DNA of 64,000 bases. Origin: Capsicum annuum. Its lineage: Eukaryota > Streptophyta > Magnoliopsida > Solanales > Solanaceae. The stretch spans positions 3,536,910 through 3,600,909 of the forward strand of contig NC_061118.1 in assembly GCF_002878395.1 (NCBI RefSeq), in the 5' to 3' direction. Each line of letters opens with the position of its first letter. The stretch's first letter is position 1. Positions 48,608 to 59,980 of this stretch are shown here, in pieces. The notes below the pieces were generated by a model, which was given only the letters and a program-made list of their open reading frames with translations, was not told where the DNA came from and made no database searches. The translations under genes were made by a program, and so were the position numbers.

Positions 48608-51600
48608 TAACATGACCCGATTTACAAGTCATGATGGCACCTACCAAATCTCGCTAGAAGGAAGCCCAACATAGGCGAAAATCAACATCACAACTTATGA
48701 TAAGCATTGTTTTGAAGTACATAAAGATAGTCAACATAGATAGTCAACATAGATCCCATCCCACGAATTGGTACAGCCAGTACAACAACTTCTAGTAATA
48801 ATAATAATACAACCCAAGTCTTAAAATAGTAAACAAAATTCTATCTCAAAAACAAAGACGAGATATGAAAGATAGAAAAAAATAAGTGACTCCAACTCGA
48901 AGAGCTCATCCTATCTCCTGGTGTCAACACAACACAAACTTTGATCAACGGTGGCTACTAGTACTCGAATCTTCACCAAAAGATACAAAATTATAGTGTG
49001 AGTACCAAAACCATGGGTACATAGTAGGCATTATTGGTTGACTTAGCTAAACCATGATATAAGAATGATAGAATGCAAAATAACATAACTGACTCAAGGT
49101 AAAGAAATGAACCTAAAATATCTAAAACATCACCATACATGAATAAATAGATAATCGGAATATCATTGTAACATAACATAAAGAATCAACACATGCAATC
49201 ATAACTACCAAATTGGCTCCTAAATTCTAATTAGTCCGAAAAAGTAAATAACCCATTTCAAGCCCCCATAAGCCTGGAAATTACAAACAAGATAGATAAC
49301 CCACCACCTTCATTTATAAACTCTCATAATACAATTGGACTTCATCCAAGTCATGCCATACTTTAAGCATCGATTGTCCATATTTATCATTTACCAATTA
49401 ATCAACACTTCTCAACTAAACGTCATGTAACAATTAGTCCTCATATATCAATAAATTATCTTTTATCAACTAAACATCATTTATTAACTAATATTCATAT
49501 AGCGGCTAATCATTACTTATCAATTCATTATTAATAACCAACTAACCAACATTTGTCAACTAGCCAATATTTATCAACTAGTCATTATATCACTAGAGTC
49601 TATTCATATCATACTACATTATAACTATTTCCTCATTTTAAACTTAGCTAGATTAACAACATCACACCCCAATGTCATCATATAATAATAAGAATATAAT
49701 CTTAGTATAATATCCATAGCCGAACTCGAACTGGTATTGATATTCAAAAAATATCCTTATTAATATCATCATAATCATTTTCAAGTCTTCCCGAGCATGT
49801 ATGTATCATCATAATCATCCTTCGGTCTTGCCAGGCATGTATAATCATCGTAATAATCCTCTGGCCTTGACTGGTACATATATAGTCATAATCATCCTCT
49901 ATTCTTTCTAGGAATCTAAATCATCATAATCATCCTACGACCTTGTAAGCATAGATATCGTCATAATTATCCTCCAGTCTTGCTCGGCATATATATCATC
50001 ATAAATGTCTCCATCAATATCATCAATAGCATAGACATCCTCTGGATTTATTTTGGTATAAATAATCAATATCATTATGAATATGGCCTACAAAATAACC
50101 GTTCACATAGTATATTAACATAATCAATAATCATAATTGAAATCATGAGTTCTATCATAATCAATAAAATGATTGACAATATAGCAAATAAGCACGATCT
50201 TTAAAATAGTCAATAGCATAATCACCAATATAATCCATTAGCATGATATTAAGCATAATCCATAATGTATTCACCAGAATACAATCAATAATCATGAAAA
50301 CTAATATGATCAGTGTGTATTATCAAAGCATAGGTAATAACTTGTCAATTATCTAATTAATGGCTTGTCATTAGGTTAATAGATAGCTTATTAATAGCTT
50401 GATCAATAGTTTATCCATGACATAATCTATAAATTATTCAATCATAATCAATAGAATAATTTATGGTTTAGCCAAAATGAGAATCAAGGGCATATTCAAT
50501 AGTATATTTGGTAGACCAAACAATAGCCAAACGAATAGCATATTTAATAGCTTATCAATAACATAAGCTTTATCAATAACTCTTTCATAGCATATATATT
50601 AAGAATTGCTTCCAACATCTTTCATTAAAACGAACAAGTTCTAAGGCATCTAAATATTACCGAAATAACAATCTTTCTTGATGTACACAAGTCCATTAAG
50701 GGCCTTGAATAACTATCACAAGTCTCCACCTATGGTGGGCCAAAGAGCAAACTTCTAAATCCCCAAAATCATTTATCAAGAAATATCTACCCCGGACTAG
50801 GCTAAGGTACCTAAATCTACAATTAGATGTTAAACATACCAAACATATTCCTACGATAGTAATTCCTCCTAATCTAGAGCAACTAAGTCTGTTGTTTGGA
50901 TAGGTTTCATCCTAAACTCAAGTGACTAGGTAAATCTCCTTATTCATGGTGTAACTAAGGTACTTACACTCTAATAAGAGCATACAAGGTCAATTTCAAC
51001 TAAGATAGGAATAACTAGGCCAATTATGCCCAAAACGGTATTCAAAATAGCCAAAACGTTCCAACTAATTCAAAGTATTTCAATTTTTCACACAACCACC
51101 TAAACCCATCCCATGAAGTAGCTCAATCTAATAAGGGGTAAAACCTATCCTTCTTGGACACCAAATACAGAACATAAGATCTCCTAAATCACTATTTTTC
51201 CACTCCAAGAATCTTTCACCAGATTGTAAGCTATCAAAATCATGTTCTATTCATTAATACAAAAATAATGATACCCATATTTCACCATTGTGCTCGGGTC
51301 CAAAATCACATCAAAATCCCATGTGAGTCCAACACATGGAAATTGTTTTCCAAAACCACCCCAACCTTATAACATGCTTAAGGAATCATTAACCTCAAAA
51401 ATGGGTGAAATCCAAACTAAATTAAGGCTAAAATAAACACCATAAGGTTTTGGGGGGGTTTGAACAAGAAATTAAGAAAATCTACAATTAAAATGGTGAA
51501 TTCTTACCTCAAATCAGAAGATAACCGCAGAAACAAGTGTTAATCTAGCTTCCCAATCACCCACAAGTCTAAATCTCACATAATCTCACTCTTTTGTGTT

Positions 51601-52314
51601 TATGCTCTTAAGGAATGGATGAGAAATTGCTAAAATCATGAAACAAAGGGTCCACTTTATACCTATCCCAGACCCTCATGTTCTACGGTCGTGCTTTGGG
51701 GCATGCAATTGCCATATCTTTTCGTTTCACATGTTGGCCGCAATCACCATCTGTACACAGCGATCACACTAGTTCCCTACCAAGGTAATAGTGATTGCAA
51801 CTTTTAGCTCGCAAAAGCTATGATACTTGTTGAAAGATGAGACGTAGAACTTTTTCAAGTCTCCGCCAACCCCTCGGAATCCATCCTGAATCCCATATAT
51901 GCAAACAAACTATGTAACCACACAAAATTTGATGTTCTAGATTCAATGGCGTAGCTAAAATTTCTATTTCAGGTCGTTTCGATGAAATATAAGTCCACAC
52001 ACAATTTCCATTGTATGAAATTTTTTACCACCTCGGGACCTTAATCAAGAGTCCTTCTAGCCTCAAATTGACTTTTTGGAGCTATTCGAATAGTCAAAAT
52101 TTGAAATCGAGGTTGTTTGGCTGATGTTTTCACCCACTTGGCATTTGGAACTAGCAATGACATACAAACAGTGAATTGCTCTAAGAACCAAATAAACAAC
52201 CCAATAGCTGAACCATCAGTTCTAGCAAGTCATAAATGACTTTATGCAACTATAGAGTAGTGTTAATGAAAAAAATAAGAACAAATATAGAAAATGACCT
52301 AAAGGGTCATTACA
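48608..52314 (-). repeat. Left (3') LTR of element C, 3.7 kb
   Basis: Begins catgacccgatttacaagtc, matching gtcacgacccgatttacaag at 57,501. It is collinear with the right LTR over its first ~370 bases (gataagcattgt, ggtgtcaacac and ctagtactc landmarks). Ends gggtcattaca. It contains the minisatellite at 49,720-50,060, AT-rich tcaacta/atcaata-type repeats on both sides (49,340-49,600 and 50,100-50,600), and a GC-richer module at 51,670-51,800 with cgatcac/gtgattgc words. Confidence 0.8.
49720..50060 (-). repeat. Minisatellite in LTR C
   Basis: Six or so units of about 45-50 bases on the pattern atcatcataatcatcctc - ggtcttgccaggcatgtat. On the minus strand the unit (ggcaagacc then gatgattatgatgat) resembles the complex A minisatellite (aagtccggcatctaatgatgatg). 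Confidence 0.75.
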
Positions 52315-52329
52315 AAATCCATTACTAAA

Positions 52330-53600
52330 GAAACTTTCATCCCCAAATGTGAAAGATTACGATATACCTAAAGTCTCGAATTTGACAGGGTACTAGGTAT
52401 ACATCTCAATCTCGATCTCCTAAGCAGCCTCCTATACTAGGCAGTGCCTCCACAAAACTTTAACAATAGGAATCTCCCTAGAGTGTCATCACCTAACATC
52501 ACTAGCCAAAATAAGCATCAATTCCTCCCCAAAAGTCAATCTCTCATCAAGATGGACTGAGTCCCATCTAAGCATATGAGACAAATCAGTAATATATTGC
52601 TGCAACATGGAAACATAGAAAACAGGATGGACATCAACAAAATCTGGAGGTAAAGCTAACTCATAATCCACCTCACCTACTATGCAAAGAATCTCAAAAG
52701 GTTCAATATACCTAGGACTAAGCTTTCCCATTCTCTCAACCCTCATTACATTCTTCATGGTCGATACTTTCAGAATTACCCAATCACCAACTCAAAATCT
52801 CAAGGCAAAATATCGGAAGTCTATATTAGCATTCTGCCTACTCTGAAAAGCTCTCAACCTGTCTTTGCGCAGGCCTTTTGCCTACTCTAAGCTTTTCTCA
52901 ACCTATCATGAATCACCCTGACGCTATCTAATGACTCCTAAATAAAATCAATACCATGGGGTCAAATCTCAGAATACTCAAACCATATAATCGAAGAACA
53001 ACATCTCCTACCATACAAAGCTCCAAAAGTTTCAATATCTATGCTCCCACTAGTCTCCAAAATCCATAACACCAGCTCGGATTATATCTTCAAGCACCTG
53101 AATAGTTTGCTCAGACTGTCCATCAATCTGTGGATGAAAGGCTATACTCAGATCCACTAGAGTACCCCACTTCTCTTGAAAAGATCTGCAAAACCTAAAT
53201 GTGAAGATAAAATCTCAATAAAAAATAATGGATATGAGCACACCATTCAAATTGATTATCTTACGTACATAGATACAGGCTAACCTCTAACCACTGAAAG
53301 ACATCTAAATAGGTACGAAATATGCCGACTTGGTTAATAGATCCACGATGACCCAAATACCATCGAAACCATGGGAGGTACGAGGAAAGCCGCCGATAAA
53401 ATCCAAGGTAATCTTCTCCCATTTCCACTCAGGAATAAGCAACCTTCAAATCAAACCACCTAGATGCTAAATCTCGGCCTTTACCTTCAGACAACATATA
53501 AAATAAGCCAGAAAATCCACCACATCACACTTCATGCCACTCTACCAATAATGCTGGCTCAAATCTTTATATATCTTTGTTGGGCCCATATGAACGAACT
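52330..53600 (-). pseudogene. Integrase and chromodomain-like tail of element C, degenerate
   Basis: Reading on the minus strand: the HHCC region near 53,595-53,450 as HMGPTKIYKDLSQHYW, then a TAG (TGG changed), SGMKCDVVDFLAYFICC and LKVKAEI; the core near 53,430-53,330 as WKWEKITLDFIGGFPRTSHG and GIWVIVDLLTKSAYF, which keep both aspartates. The C-terminal frame 52,489-52,758 carries RMGKLSPRYIEPFEIL and DVHPVFYVSMLQQYI. The tail near 52,485-52,390 (IPIVKVLWRH then EAA...EIEIEMY) resembles a chromodomain-like end. Multiple stops and frameshifts; inactive. Confidence 0.85.
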
Positions 53601-53949
53601 CAAGCTGTGAGCCTCGTGCAAAATTAGCTGAATCAAGTCATCAATATTCGAAACAAAAATACAGCCATCAAAAATCAAAATATACTCAGAATCTAAGGTA
53701 ATCCTCTTGGACTTACCTCTCAACACCTGCTAACGAAGAAAGTGAAGTGTATTATCCTCAAACTGATGATCTTGAATCTACTTAAAAATAGAAGTCTTTG
53801 TCTCAATACTAGCAAGAATTCTCCTAGTGTCTGAAATATCAAAGGAAACTATCAAGTAGGCTAAGTACTGAATATTACATGCCAACGACCTCTAAGAAAC
53901 TTAAATACAAGGCAAACTTCCCATAATTACTACCTTCCGACTAAAGGCA

Positions 53950-55200
53950 TCTGCTACAACATTTGTCTTACCTTGATGATAAATGACAATGATATCAGAA
54001 ACCTAAAGCAACTATATCCATCTCTTTTATCTAGCGCTAAGCTCCCTCTAAGTCATCAGATGATGAAGACTGTGATGGTTAATTAAAATATCATAATTAG
54101 TGACATACAGATAATGCCTCAAACTCATAAGCTTGAAAACTATCGCCGCCAACTCTAAATCATAAGTAGGATGGTTGCTCTTGTGAACCTTAATCTATCT
54201 CAAAGCATAAGAAACATACAACCCTGCTGCATCAAAACACAACGTAGACCAACACCAGAAGTATCACAATACACGGTGAATCTCTTTCCCTTAATAAAAA
54301 GAGCTAGAATAAGAGCTGAAGTAAGAAAATCCTTGATCTTTCAAAAGCTCAACTCACACTCCTCAGACCATCAAAAAGGAACCTCTTTCTAAGTCAATTT
54401 GGTCATAGGTGCTAAAATAATAGCAAAACCCTCAATGAATCATCTATTGTAACCGTCCAAACCAATAAAACTACGAACCTCAGTTTGAGATATAGGTCTA
54501 GCCCAATCACGAATCGCCTCAATCTTAGATGTGTCTACTATAATACTCTCATTTGAAACCATATATCTAAGGAATGTCACCAACCCAAGCTAAAACTCAC
54601 ACTTAGAGAGCTTATGAAAAGCAAATAATCTTTCAAAGTATGGAGCACAATCCTTATATACTACATATTCTCCTCTCTACTTCTCAAATACCCAAGAATA
54701 TTATCGATGAACACAATAAAAAAGTAATCAAAATAATGTTTGACTAATCAGTTTATCAAATCTTTAAATATGGTTAGGGCATTAGTCAAGCAAAATGACA
54801 TCATTAAGAACTCATAATGACCTTAATGGGTCCTAAAGGCTATCTTCGGCATATCCTCAACCCAAATCTTCAATTGATGGTAACCAGATCTCAAATAAAT
54901 CTTAGAACACATTATTGCTCCCTAAATCTATACAAATAAATCATTAATACGAGGTATAGGATAATGGGTCTTCACCATTGCCTTATTAAACTGCCTATAA
55001 TAATATGCATATGTATGAAGCCATCTTTCTTTTTTACAAACAACATTGGAGATCCCTAATGAGACGACAGTCTGTCTAATAAAAACCTTACCAAGAAGAT
55101 CCTAAATCTTTAAATTCAGCTTCTTAAGGTCAATAATATCCATACGTTATGGTTAAAAAGAAATAGGTCTGATTCCGAGCTCAAGACCAACAACAAACTC
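53950..55200 (-). pseudogene. Reverse transcriptase-RNase H of element C, degenerate
   Basis: On the minus strand the polymerase box reads FIVFIDNILGYLRSREENM. The catalytic pair at 54,700-54,711 is F-I-D-N, so the second aspartate of the family is asparagine. RNase H follows, with NHPTYDLELAAIVFKLMSLR and HYLYVTNYDILINHHS near 54,175-54,075. The upstream fingers region near 55,100-54,850 is frameshifted, with MRMxxDYR-type text lost. Non-functional. Confidence 0.85.
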
Positions 55201-55429
55201 AATCTCACAGATAGGGGGATACTAGGCAGGGGAACACATCTTCATACACACAAACAATTAGAACAGAGTCAAGAGATAGACTCCCTACACTAGCATCACA
55301 AATATAAGCGAGATAAGACTCAAAACCCTCAAAATAAGCCTCCTAGTATGAACATAAGAAATAATCCCCATTGACCCGTGGCTAACCTCTCCCTACAACA
55401 TGAATGAGAGTTTATAAGGCATGGCTAAG

Positions 55430-55760
55430 GTAACAAACTTGGAAAAACAATCCATGACTACATAATTGCTGGATAACCAGTCTATGCCTAGAATCACTTT
55501 AAATCTAACATATAAAGAATAATAAGATCAGCATGAGTATCAACATTGCTAACAGTTACTACACATGATCTTAAAACCCGATCAACTATAAGAGAATCAC
55601 CATGGGAGTAGATACACGAATAGGCACAGATAAAAGGTCCAAAGATAACTCTAACCGTAGAGCATAATAAACAAATACATAAGAATACGGAATATAGTTC
55701 AAATTAAGCAAGAGATAATAGATGAAACACCAAAATCCTACCTATAATAATTACATCTGA
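55430..55760 (-). pseudogene. Protease of element C, active site lost
   Basis: The C-terminal half is clear on the minus strand: VVDRVLRSCVVTVSNVDTHA then DLIILYMLDLK near 55,600-55,510, as in gypsy retropepsins ahead of the DVILGMDWL segment. The N-terminal half, where the D-S/T-G active site should be (about 55,700), reads as unrelated hydrophobic residues with a stop. Active proteases cut the Gag-Pol precursor. Confidence 0.65.
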
Positions 55761-55859
55761 AGACTCAGCCTCAGTTCTAGCAGGTACATCATATAACTGA
55801 CCACGCCTGCCACTAAGCTAGGCTCTTGATCGACCTACTATCCTACCTGCCTGAGAAAC

Positions 55860-57292
55860 TCCTCGAGTACCCTAGAAACCTCCCCTTTGACCTTATGAAC
55901 CACCTCTAGTTAAGGGATGATCTACCCTAATATAGGGAACACTTTTTGATGAAACAACTATCGCTCCACAACTAGGGCAATCTGATGAATAGTGACCATA
56001 AGCTCCACAACTATAACATGTCACATGATCTGAACCAGAACTACTAGATTCGGCTAACCCAAAATAAATATCACACCTAGAATGACTGGATGATGCATCT
56101 CTTGAAGACTGACCACTACCTCAAATAGGACAATCACTATAACTACATTAACCTCCATTAGTAATCTGAAGTGATTACTGAATAGGTCGACTAGGCTGAC
56201 TTAGAGGCTTATAGAATGGACTCATAGGATATCAACCATGAAAATGGCTACCTCTGAATCTGGAACTACTATGGCTCCCACTTAAACTGCCCTAATATCC
56301 AGGCAACTTATTGCTACCCCCACAAGCCTCATAATGCATTTCATCCATAAGCTGAGCAAGATCAAAAACCTCAACAAAATACCTATCCACAACAACCAAA
56401 CTCTGAGTAGACATATAAAGAAGAAGTCTCAAAGCCTCTAACATGGCAATGAACACACTCATACTTAGTATCAAGAATAGAAGTCGTATTCCTAGTAAAC
56501 TCGTGAAAATAAACCTCATACTCTAAAACAATCATGGTGCCCTGCTTTTCTCTAGAGAACTAATATCTCAGAGAATGCTTAAGGTTGTGAGGCATATACT
56601 ACTCAAAGAATATCTCGGAGAACTTAGTTTATGTCAAAGGATAAGATCCAGCTGGTCTAGAATCTGTATAACCTCTCTAACAATGTTGAGATGCCAGATC
56701 CAACTAAAATATAATGTAATCCATACCACGAGTCTCAACAAGGCTCAAATTTTAGAGCTTTTTCTTATAAGTAATAAAAATACTCATGCACATCCTCACT
56801 CGAAGCACCAAAAAATCTAGGAGGATCCAATCTTAATAATATATTGAACATTTTTTGCTTCTCGATAGACATATAAAGGTAAGCAACAACCGTCTAAGCA
56901 ACCGCCAACACAGGAGGTAACTCAGCTTTGGGAGCCATAGCTATAAGTTATGCCCCTGTCCTAGTACCACTCTGATCTACAGACTATGCACCATCAGATG
57001 ACGCACCACCAACTATCCTTACAAGGTAAACTAAAGCATCTTTAAGCACTGAAGAATAAATAAACCCTGAAGGAGCATCGGCTGGTCCTTGGTCTACCGT
57101 TGGCTAAGGCAAAATAATCTTTAGCTTAGGAGCTAGAATAAGGTATGTTGAAGGCCCCCTATCCTGGCCTCTAACTAGGGACACATATATAGGCTATAAA
57201 AGACCGTTGGGTCATCCAAAAATAGGAGTAAGATCCCTAGGCTCGATCTTAAGACTCTCTTCATATGTAGAAGTAGCACGTGTCCTGGCCAT
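55860..57292 (-). pseudogene. Gag of element C, degenerate, intact zinc knuckle
   Basis: Starts at the ATG complement of 57,290-57,292, giving MARTRATSTYEESLKIEPRD. The stretch MSIEKQKMFNILLRLDPPRFF near 56,860 is the usual lead into the gag core. The zinc knuckle at 55,977-56,018 reads CYSCGAYGHYSSDC, a perfect C-x2-C-x4-H-x4-C. A 75-codon open piece (56,292-56,519) covers the region before it. Several stops elsewhere. Compared with the two gags of complex A, this copy has kept its RNA-binding motif. Confidence 0.8.
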
Positions 57293-57483
57293 CAATGAAA
57301 AAGTGATATCAAAGAAATGTTCTATTAAGCAACATAGACTCTTAGCACGATATGAGTGAAAGAATTAAAAAACTTCTATGAATGTCCCTTAGCCTCACAA
57401 AGATAGGAAACATGTGTTATCATTCCAATTAATAAGACACTACTAGACACTTACTCTTGTAACAATAATACCGATGAAGCCTA

Positions 57484-57497
57484 GGCTCTGATACCAA
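57484..57497 (-). other. Primer binding site of element C
   Basis: The complement is TTGGTATCAGAGCC, two bases from the LTR end TGACA(TA). Initiator methionine tRNA type. Confidence 0.85.
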
Positions 57498-57499
57498 TA

Positions 57500-57905
57500 T
57501 GTCACGACCCGATTTACAAGTAATAATGATACTTATAAAATCCCACTAGTAGGTATGCAGAACCATAACCCAAAGCTAAATACAATGGATAACTTGGTGG
57601 AAAATGCCAAACATAGTCAAAAATCAACAATATAACTTACGATAAGCATTGTATTAAAATAGATAAAGATAGACAATATAGGTACCATCCCAGAACCTGG
57701 CAGTACCAGTATAAGGGCATCTAGTAATAATAATAGTACAACTAAATTCTTAAAATAGTTAATATATTTTTGTCTCGGAATAAAAAAATAGATATGAAAT
57801 ATAAAATGAAATAAGTGACTCCAACTCTAAGAGCTTACCCTAACTCTGGGTGTCAACACAGCACGAACATCGATCAATGATGGAAACTAGTACTCAGATC
57901 AGCAC
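57500..57905 (-). repeat. Right (5') LTR of element C, truncated
   Basis: Starts TGTCACGACCCGATTTACAAG and matches 48,608-48,980 with point differences. It ends abruptly after ctagtactcagatcagcacc, where LINE sequence begins. About 3.3 kb of the LTR is missing, including the whole promoter end. Confidence 0.85.
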
Positions 57906-58538
57906 CATTACACTCCAAGTACTCCGTCTTTGTTCTACTCAATTGAAATCCTTTAGACTCAAGTACATGTCTCCAAATCTCTAACTTCTTACTATATTCT
58001 CTTTGAGTCTCATTAATCAATACCATGTCATCCATAAATTACTTACACCAAGGCACCTCCCCTTGAATATGTCCTATCAAAACATCCATCACCAAGGCCA
58101 GTAAAAATAGGCTAAGAGTCGATCCCTGGTGAAACCCTATCAAAACTAGAAAGTTCTCTGAATCTCCACCTATTATCCTCGTACAAGTCTTTGCACCATC
58201 ATACATGTCTAGAATCGACCTACTATACGCTACGGGAACCCCTCTATCCTCTAAGGACCTCTACAAAATCTCCCTATAAACTCTGTCATATGCCTTCTCA
58301 ACATTAATAAACATTATTTGCAAGTCCTTGTTTCTTTCTGAAACAGCTCCACTAATCTCCTCACAAGGTGAATGGCTTAAGTGGTAGAGCGACCTAGCAT
58401 AAAGCCAAACTGATTCTCAGAGATTGTCACGATCCTTCTCAGCCACAACTCTCCACCATTTCCCAAACCTTCATAGTATGACATCACAACTTAATACCTC
58501 TATACTATGACTCCTTGTTTTATTTCTCTTCAGTCATG
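57906..58538 (-). pseudogene. RTE-type LINE reverse transcriptase fragment
   Basis: Minus strand, read from high to low coordinate: YRGIKL near 58,505, HTMKVWEMV near 58,480, SENQFGFMLGRSTT near 58,415, a frameshift, then INVEKAYDRVYREIL near 58,310, DRGVPVAYSRSILDMYDGAK near 58,240, the FxDD polymerase box as FMDD near 58,040, and [19 protein letters not shown] at 57,965-57,910. This is the central reverse transcriptase domain of a plant RTE-like LINE. Both the endonuclease part and the 3' end are absent, so it is an internal fragment and not an ordinary 5'-truncated insertion. Confidence 0.85.
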
Positions 58539-58707
58539 CTATTATTCTTATGTTTATGGCTTGTCATCTATTTAGTTACTAAATTCTAGTATTTATGATA
58601 TTTTCCACTAACTAGCACATTACATGTAGTTTCAGAATATATTTTGGATTACCTACTGAGGAGATAAAGTAGGTGCCATCATGGATCGTTAAATCAGGTC
58701 ATGACAG
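58539..58707 (+). repeat. LTR tail, + orientation, chromovirus-type
   Basis: Ends ggattacctactgaggagataaagtaggtgccatcatggatcgttaaatcaggtcatgaca, close in order to the L1 end (30,090-30,144: cctactggtgggataaag, ccatcatgactc, gtgaca). It could be the missing end of L3 or an unrelated LTR remnant. No primer site follows. Confidence 0.6.
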
Positions 58708-59980
58708 ACAATCACTAAGGAGAAGCACTCCCCAAGTCCTATTAGGCCTAATAATTTCCAAAATATCGATTTTCTAAATTCGTCCATGTAAAATAATCTT
58801 AACCCAAATAACCCTAAATCACATCATAGAGGAATAGCTTACCAATATTAATATCAATGCCAAGTTTGACACCACTACTATAAAATGAACCAAGTAATCA
58901 AGTAACAAATTCCCAATTGGACAATATAAAAAGTGGCTAATGAAAAGGATTACCCCTTTTACACCAACTTTTACTTGGGTGAACAAATAACCACATCATG
59001 TAAAAATGGAGTATCCAACTCCATACCAATAGAAAAATCAAAGCGATCACAAAGAGATGAACCCAACAAACATGAAAGTTAAGCCTTAGACCTAGTAACA
59101 TCAAGATCAAGACTATTGCTAGGTGATAAACTATCTAATTAGATGAACGGATCCCAAATTGGTCAACCTAAAAATCAAGTTATATAGAGAAGGATAGAAA
59201 ATACTAATATCTTAGCAAAATAAAAAGCAAGTCCTAGAATATCAAACTCAGAAATAGGGAATATAACTGAATTGCCAACTATAGAACTATAATAAAAATA
59301 AGAAAAGCAAACCTACCTCTACTTTTACAGCACACTAAACAATCTATATAACATCGCATGTAGGAAAGGAATCAACCAACTTCGCCTTGCTAAAAGATAG
59401 AAAACTATCCAACTGAGCTAGCCAGCTAGGCCAACGAATAAGAATTGTGAGAAAAGGGATTCTACCAAGATAATGTTAGTCTTGTAATCTATCAAGTAAT
59501 GATCAACCAATATAAAAACAATGAAAATAATAACCACAACAGTAGAAACATTAGTATAAGGTATAGGTGGTACCAAAAATGAAAATCAATAACAAGTACT
59601 ACTCTAGGGCCATAAGAAGGTCAATATGTCATGGTAAATTGGACTCAAAGACAAATGATTCACCCCTAGGTAAATATCAATATGAATCCATTGTATCCAC
59701 TACTAAAAGAAATCATCTATAAGGGTAGTCGCGTAATCATGAACTCTACACTAAGGCATACAACAACCAATATAAACGTACCAAGGCACATAATCATGGA
59801 TGGGTATAAAAATCCTAAATTAAATCAAATAGAAGGTAAAGGAAGAAAATAAAAAATGTGCCTACCATGGTGGAAACCCAAAATTACAAATGTGATGTGT
59901 CCTAAGGAGTATGAAATTAAGTCGGCCCAAACTTGGACTAAGTGTCCGAATCACTAACTGAGGCACTAAGTACACTACTT
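58708..59980. other. Unclassified stretch, no gene seen
   Basis: Lies where the protease or RT of element D should be on the minus strand, but I cannot recognise either. It contains the tRNA-like sequence at 59,362-59,434. Confidence 0.4.
59362..59434 (-). pseudogene. Degenerate tRNA-like sequence (SINE head or tRNA remnant)
   Basis: The minus strand contains a perfect A-box-type word TAGCTCAGTTGG (complement of 59,409-59,420), then GATAG, a CTATCTTTTAGCAAGG tract like an anticodon arm, and TTGGTTGATTCC (complement of 59,368-59,379), a damaged B box. The spacing fits a tRNA. The D-stem partner and T-stem pairing are poor, so it is not a working tRNA. Confidence 0.4.

Larger units (their letters stand above)
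48608..57905 (-). mobile_element. Element C: chromovirus-type gypsy element, minus strand
   Basis: Left (3') LTR 48,608-52,314, pol about 52,330-55,750, gag 57,292 down to about 55,860, primer site 57,484-57,497, and a right (5') LTR kept only for 406 bases (57,500-57,905). The protein order gag-protease-RT-RNase H-integrase-chromodomain tail matches complex A, but the LTRs differ, so it is a related family. It meets L3 of complex A back to front at 48,607. Confidence 0.85.

Noticed and set aside
49720..50060. Regular repeats that might suggest a CRISPR array
   Set aside because: Units are adjacent and diverged with no unique spacers, and lie in a plant LTR; this is a minisatellite.
58376..58395. 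agtggtagagcg, like a tRNA D-arm
   Set aside because: Read on the minus strand these bases encode the GRSTT segment of the LINE reverse transcriptase; there is no T arm.
58708..59980. Protease or RT of element D
   Set aside because: A short FDIL-like string near 59,240 resembles a protease segment, but order and neighbours do not fit, so I left the stretch unassigned.
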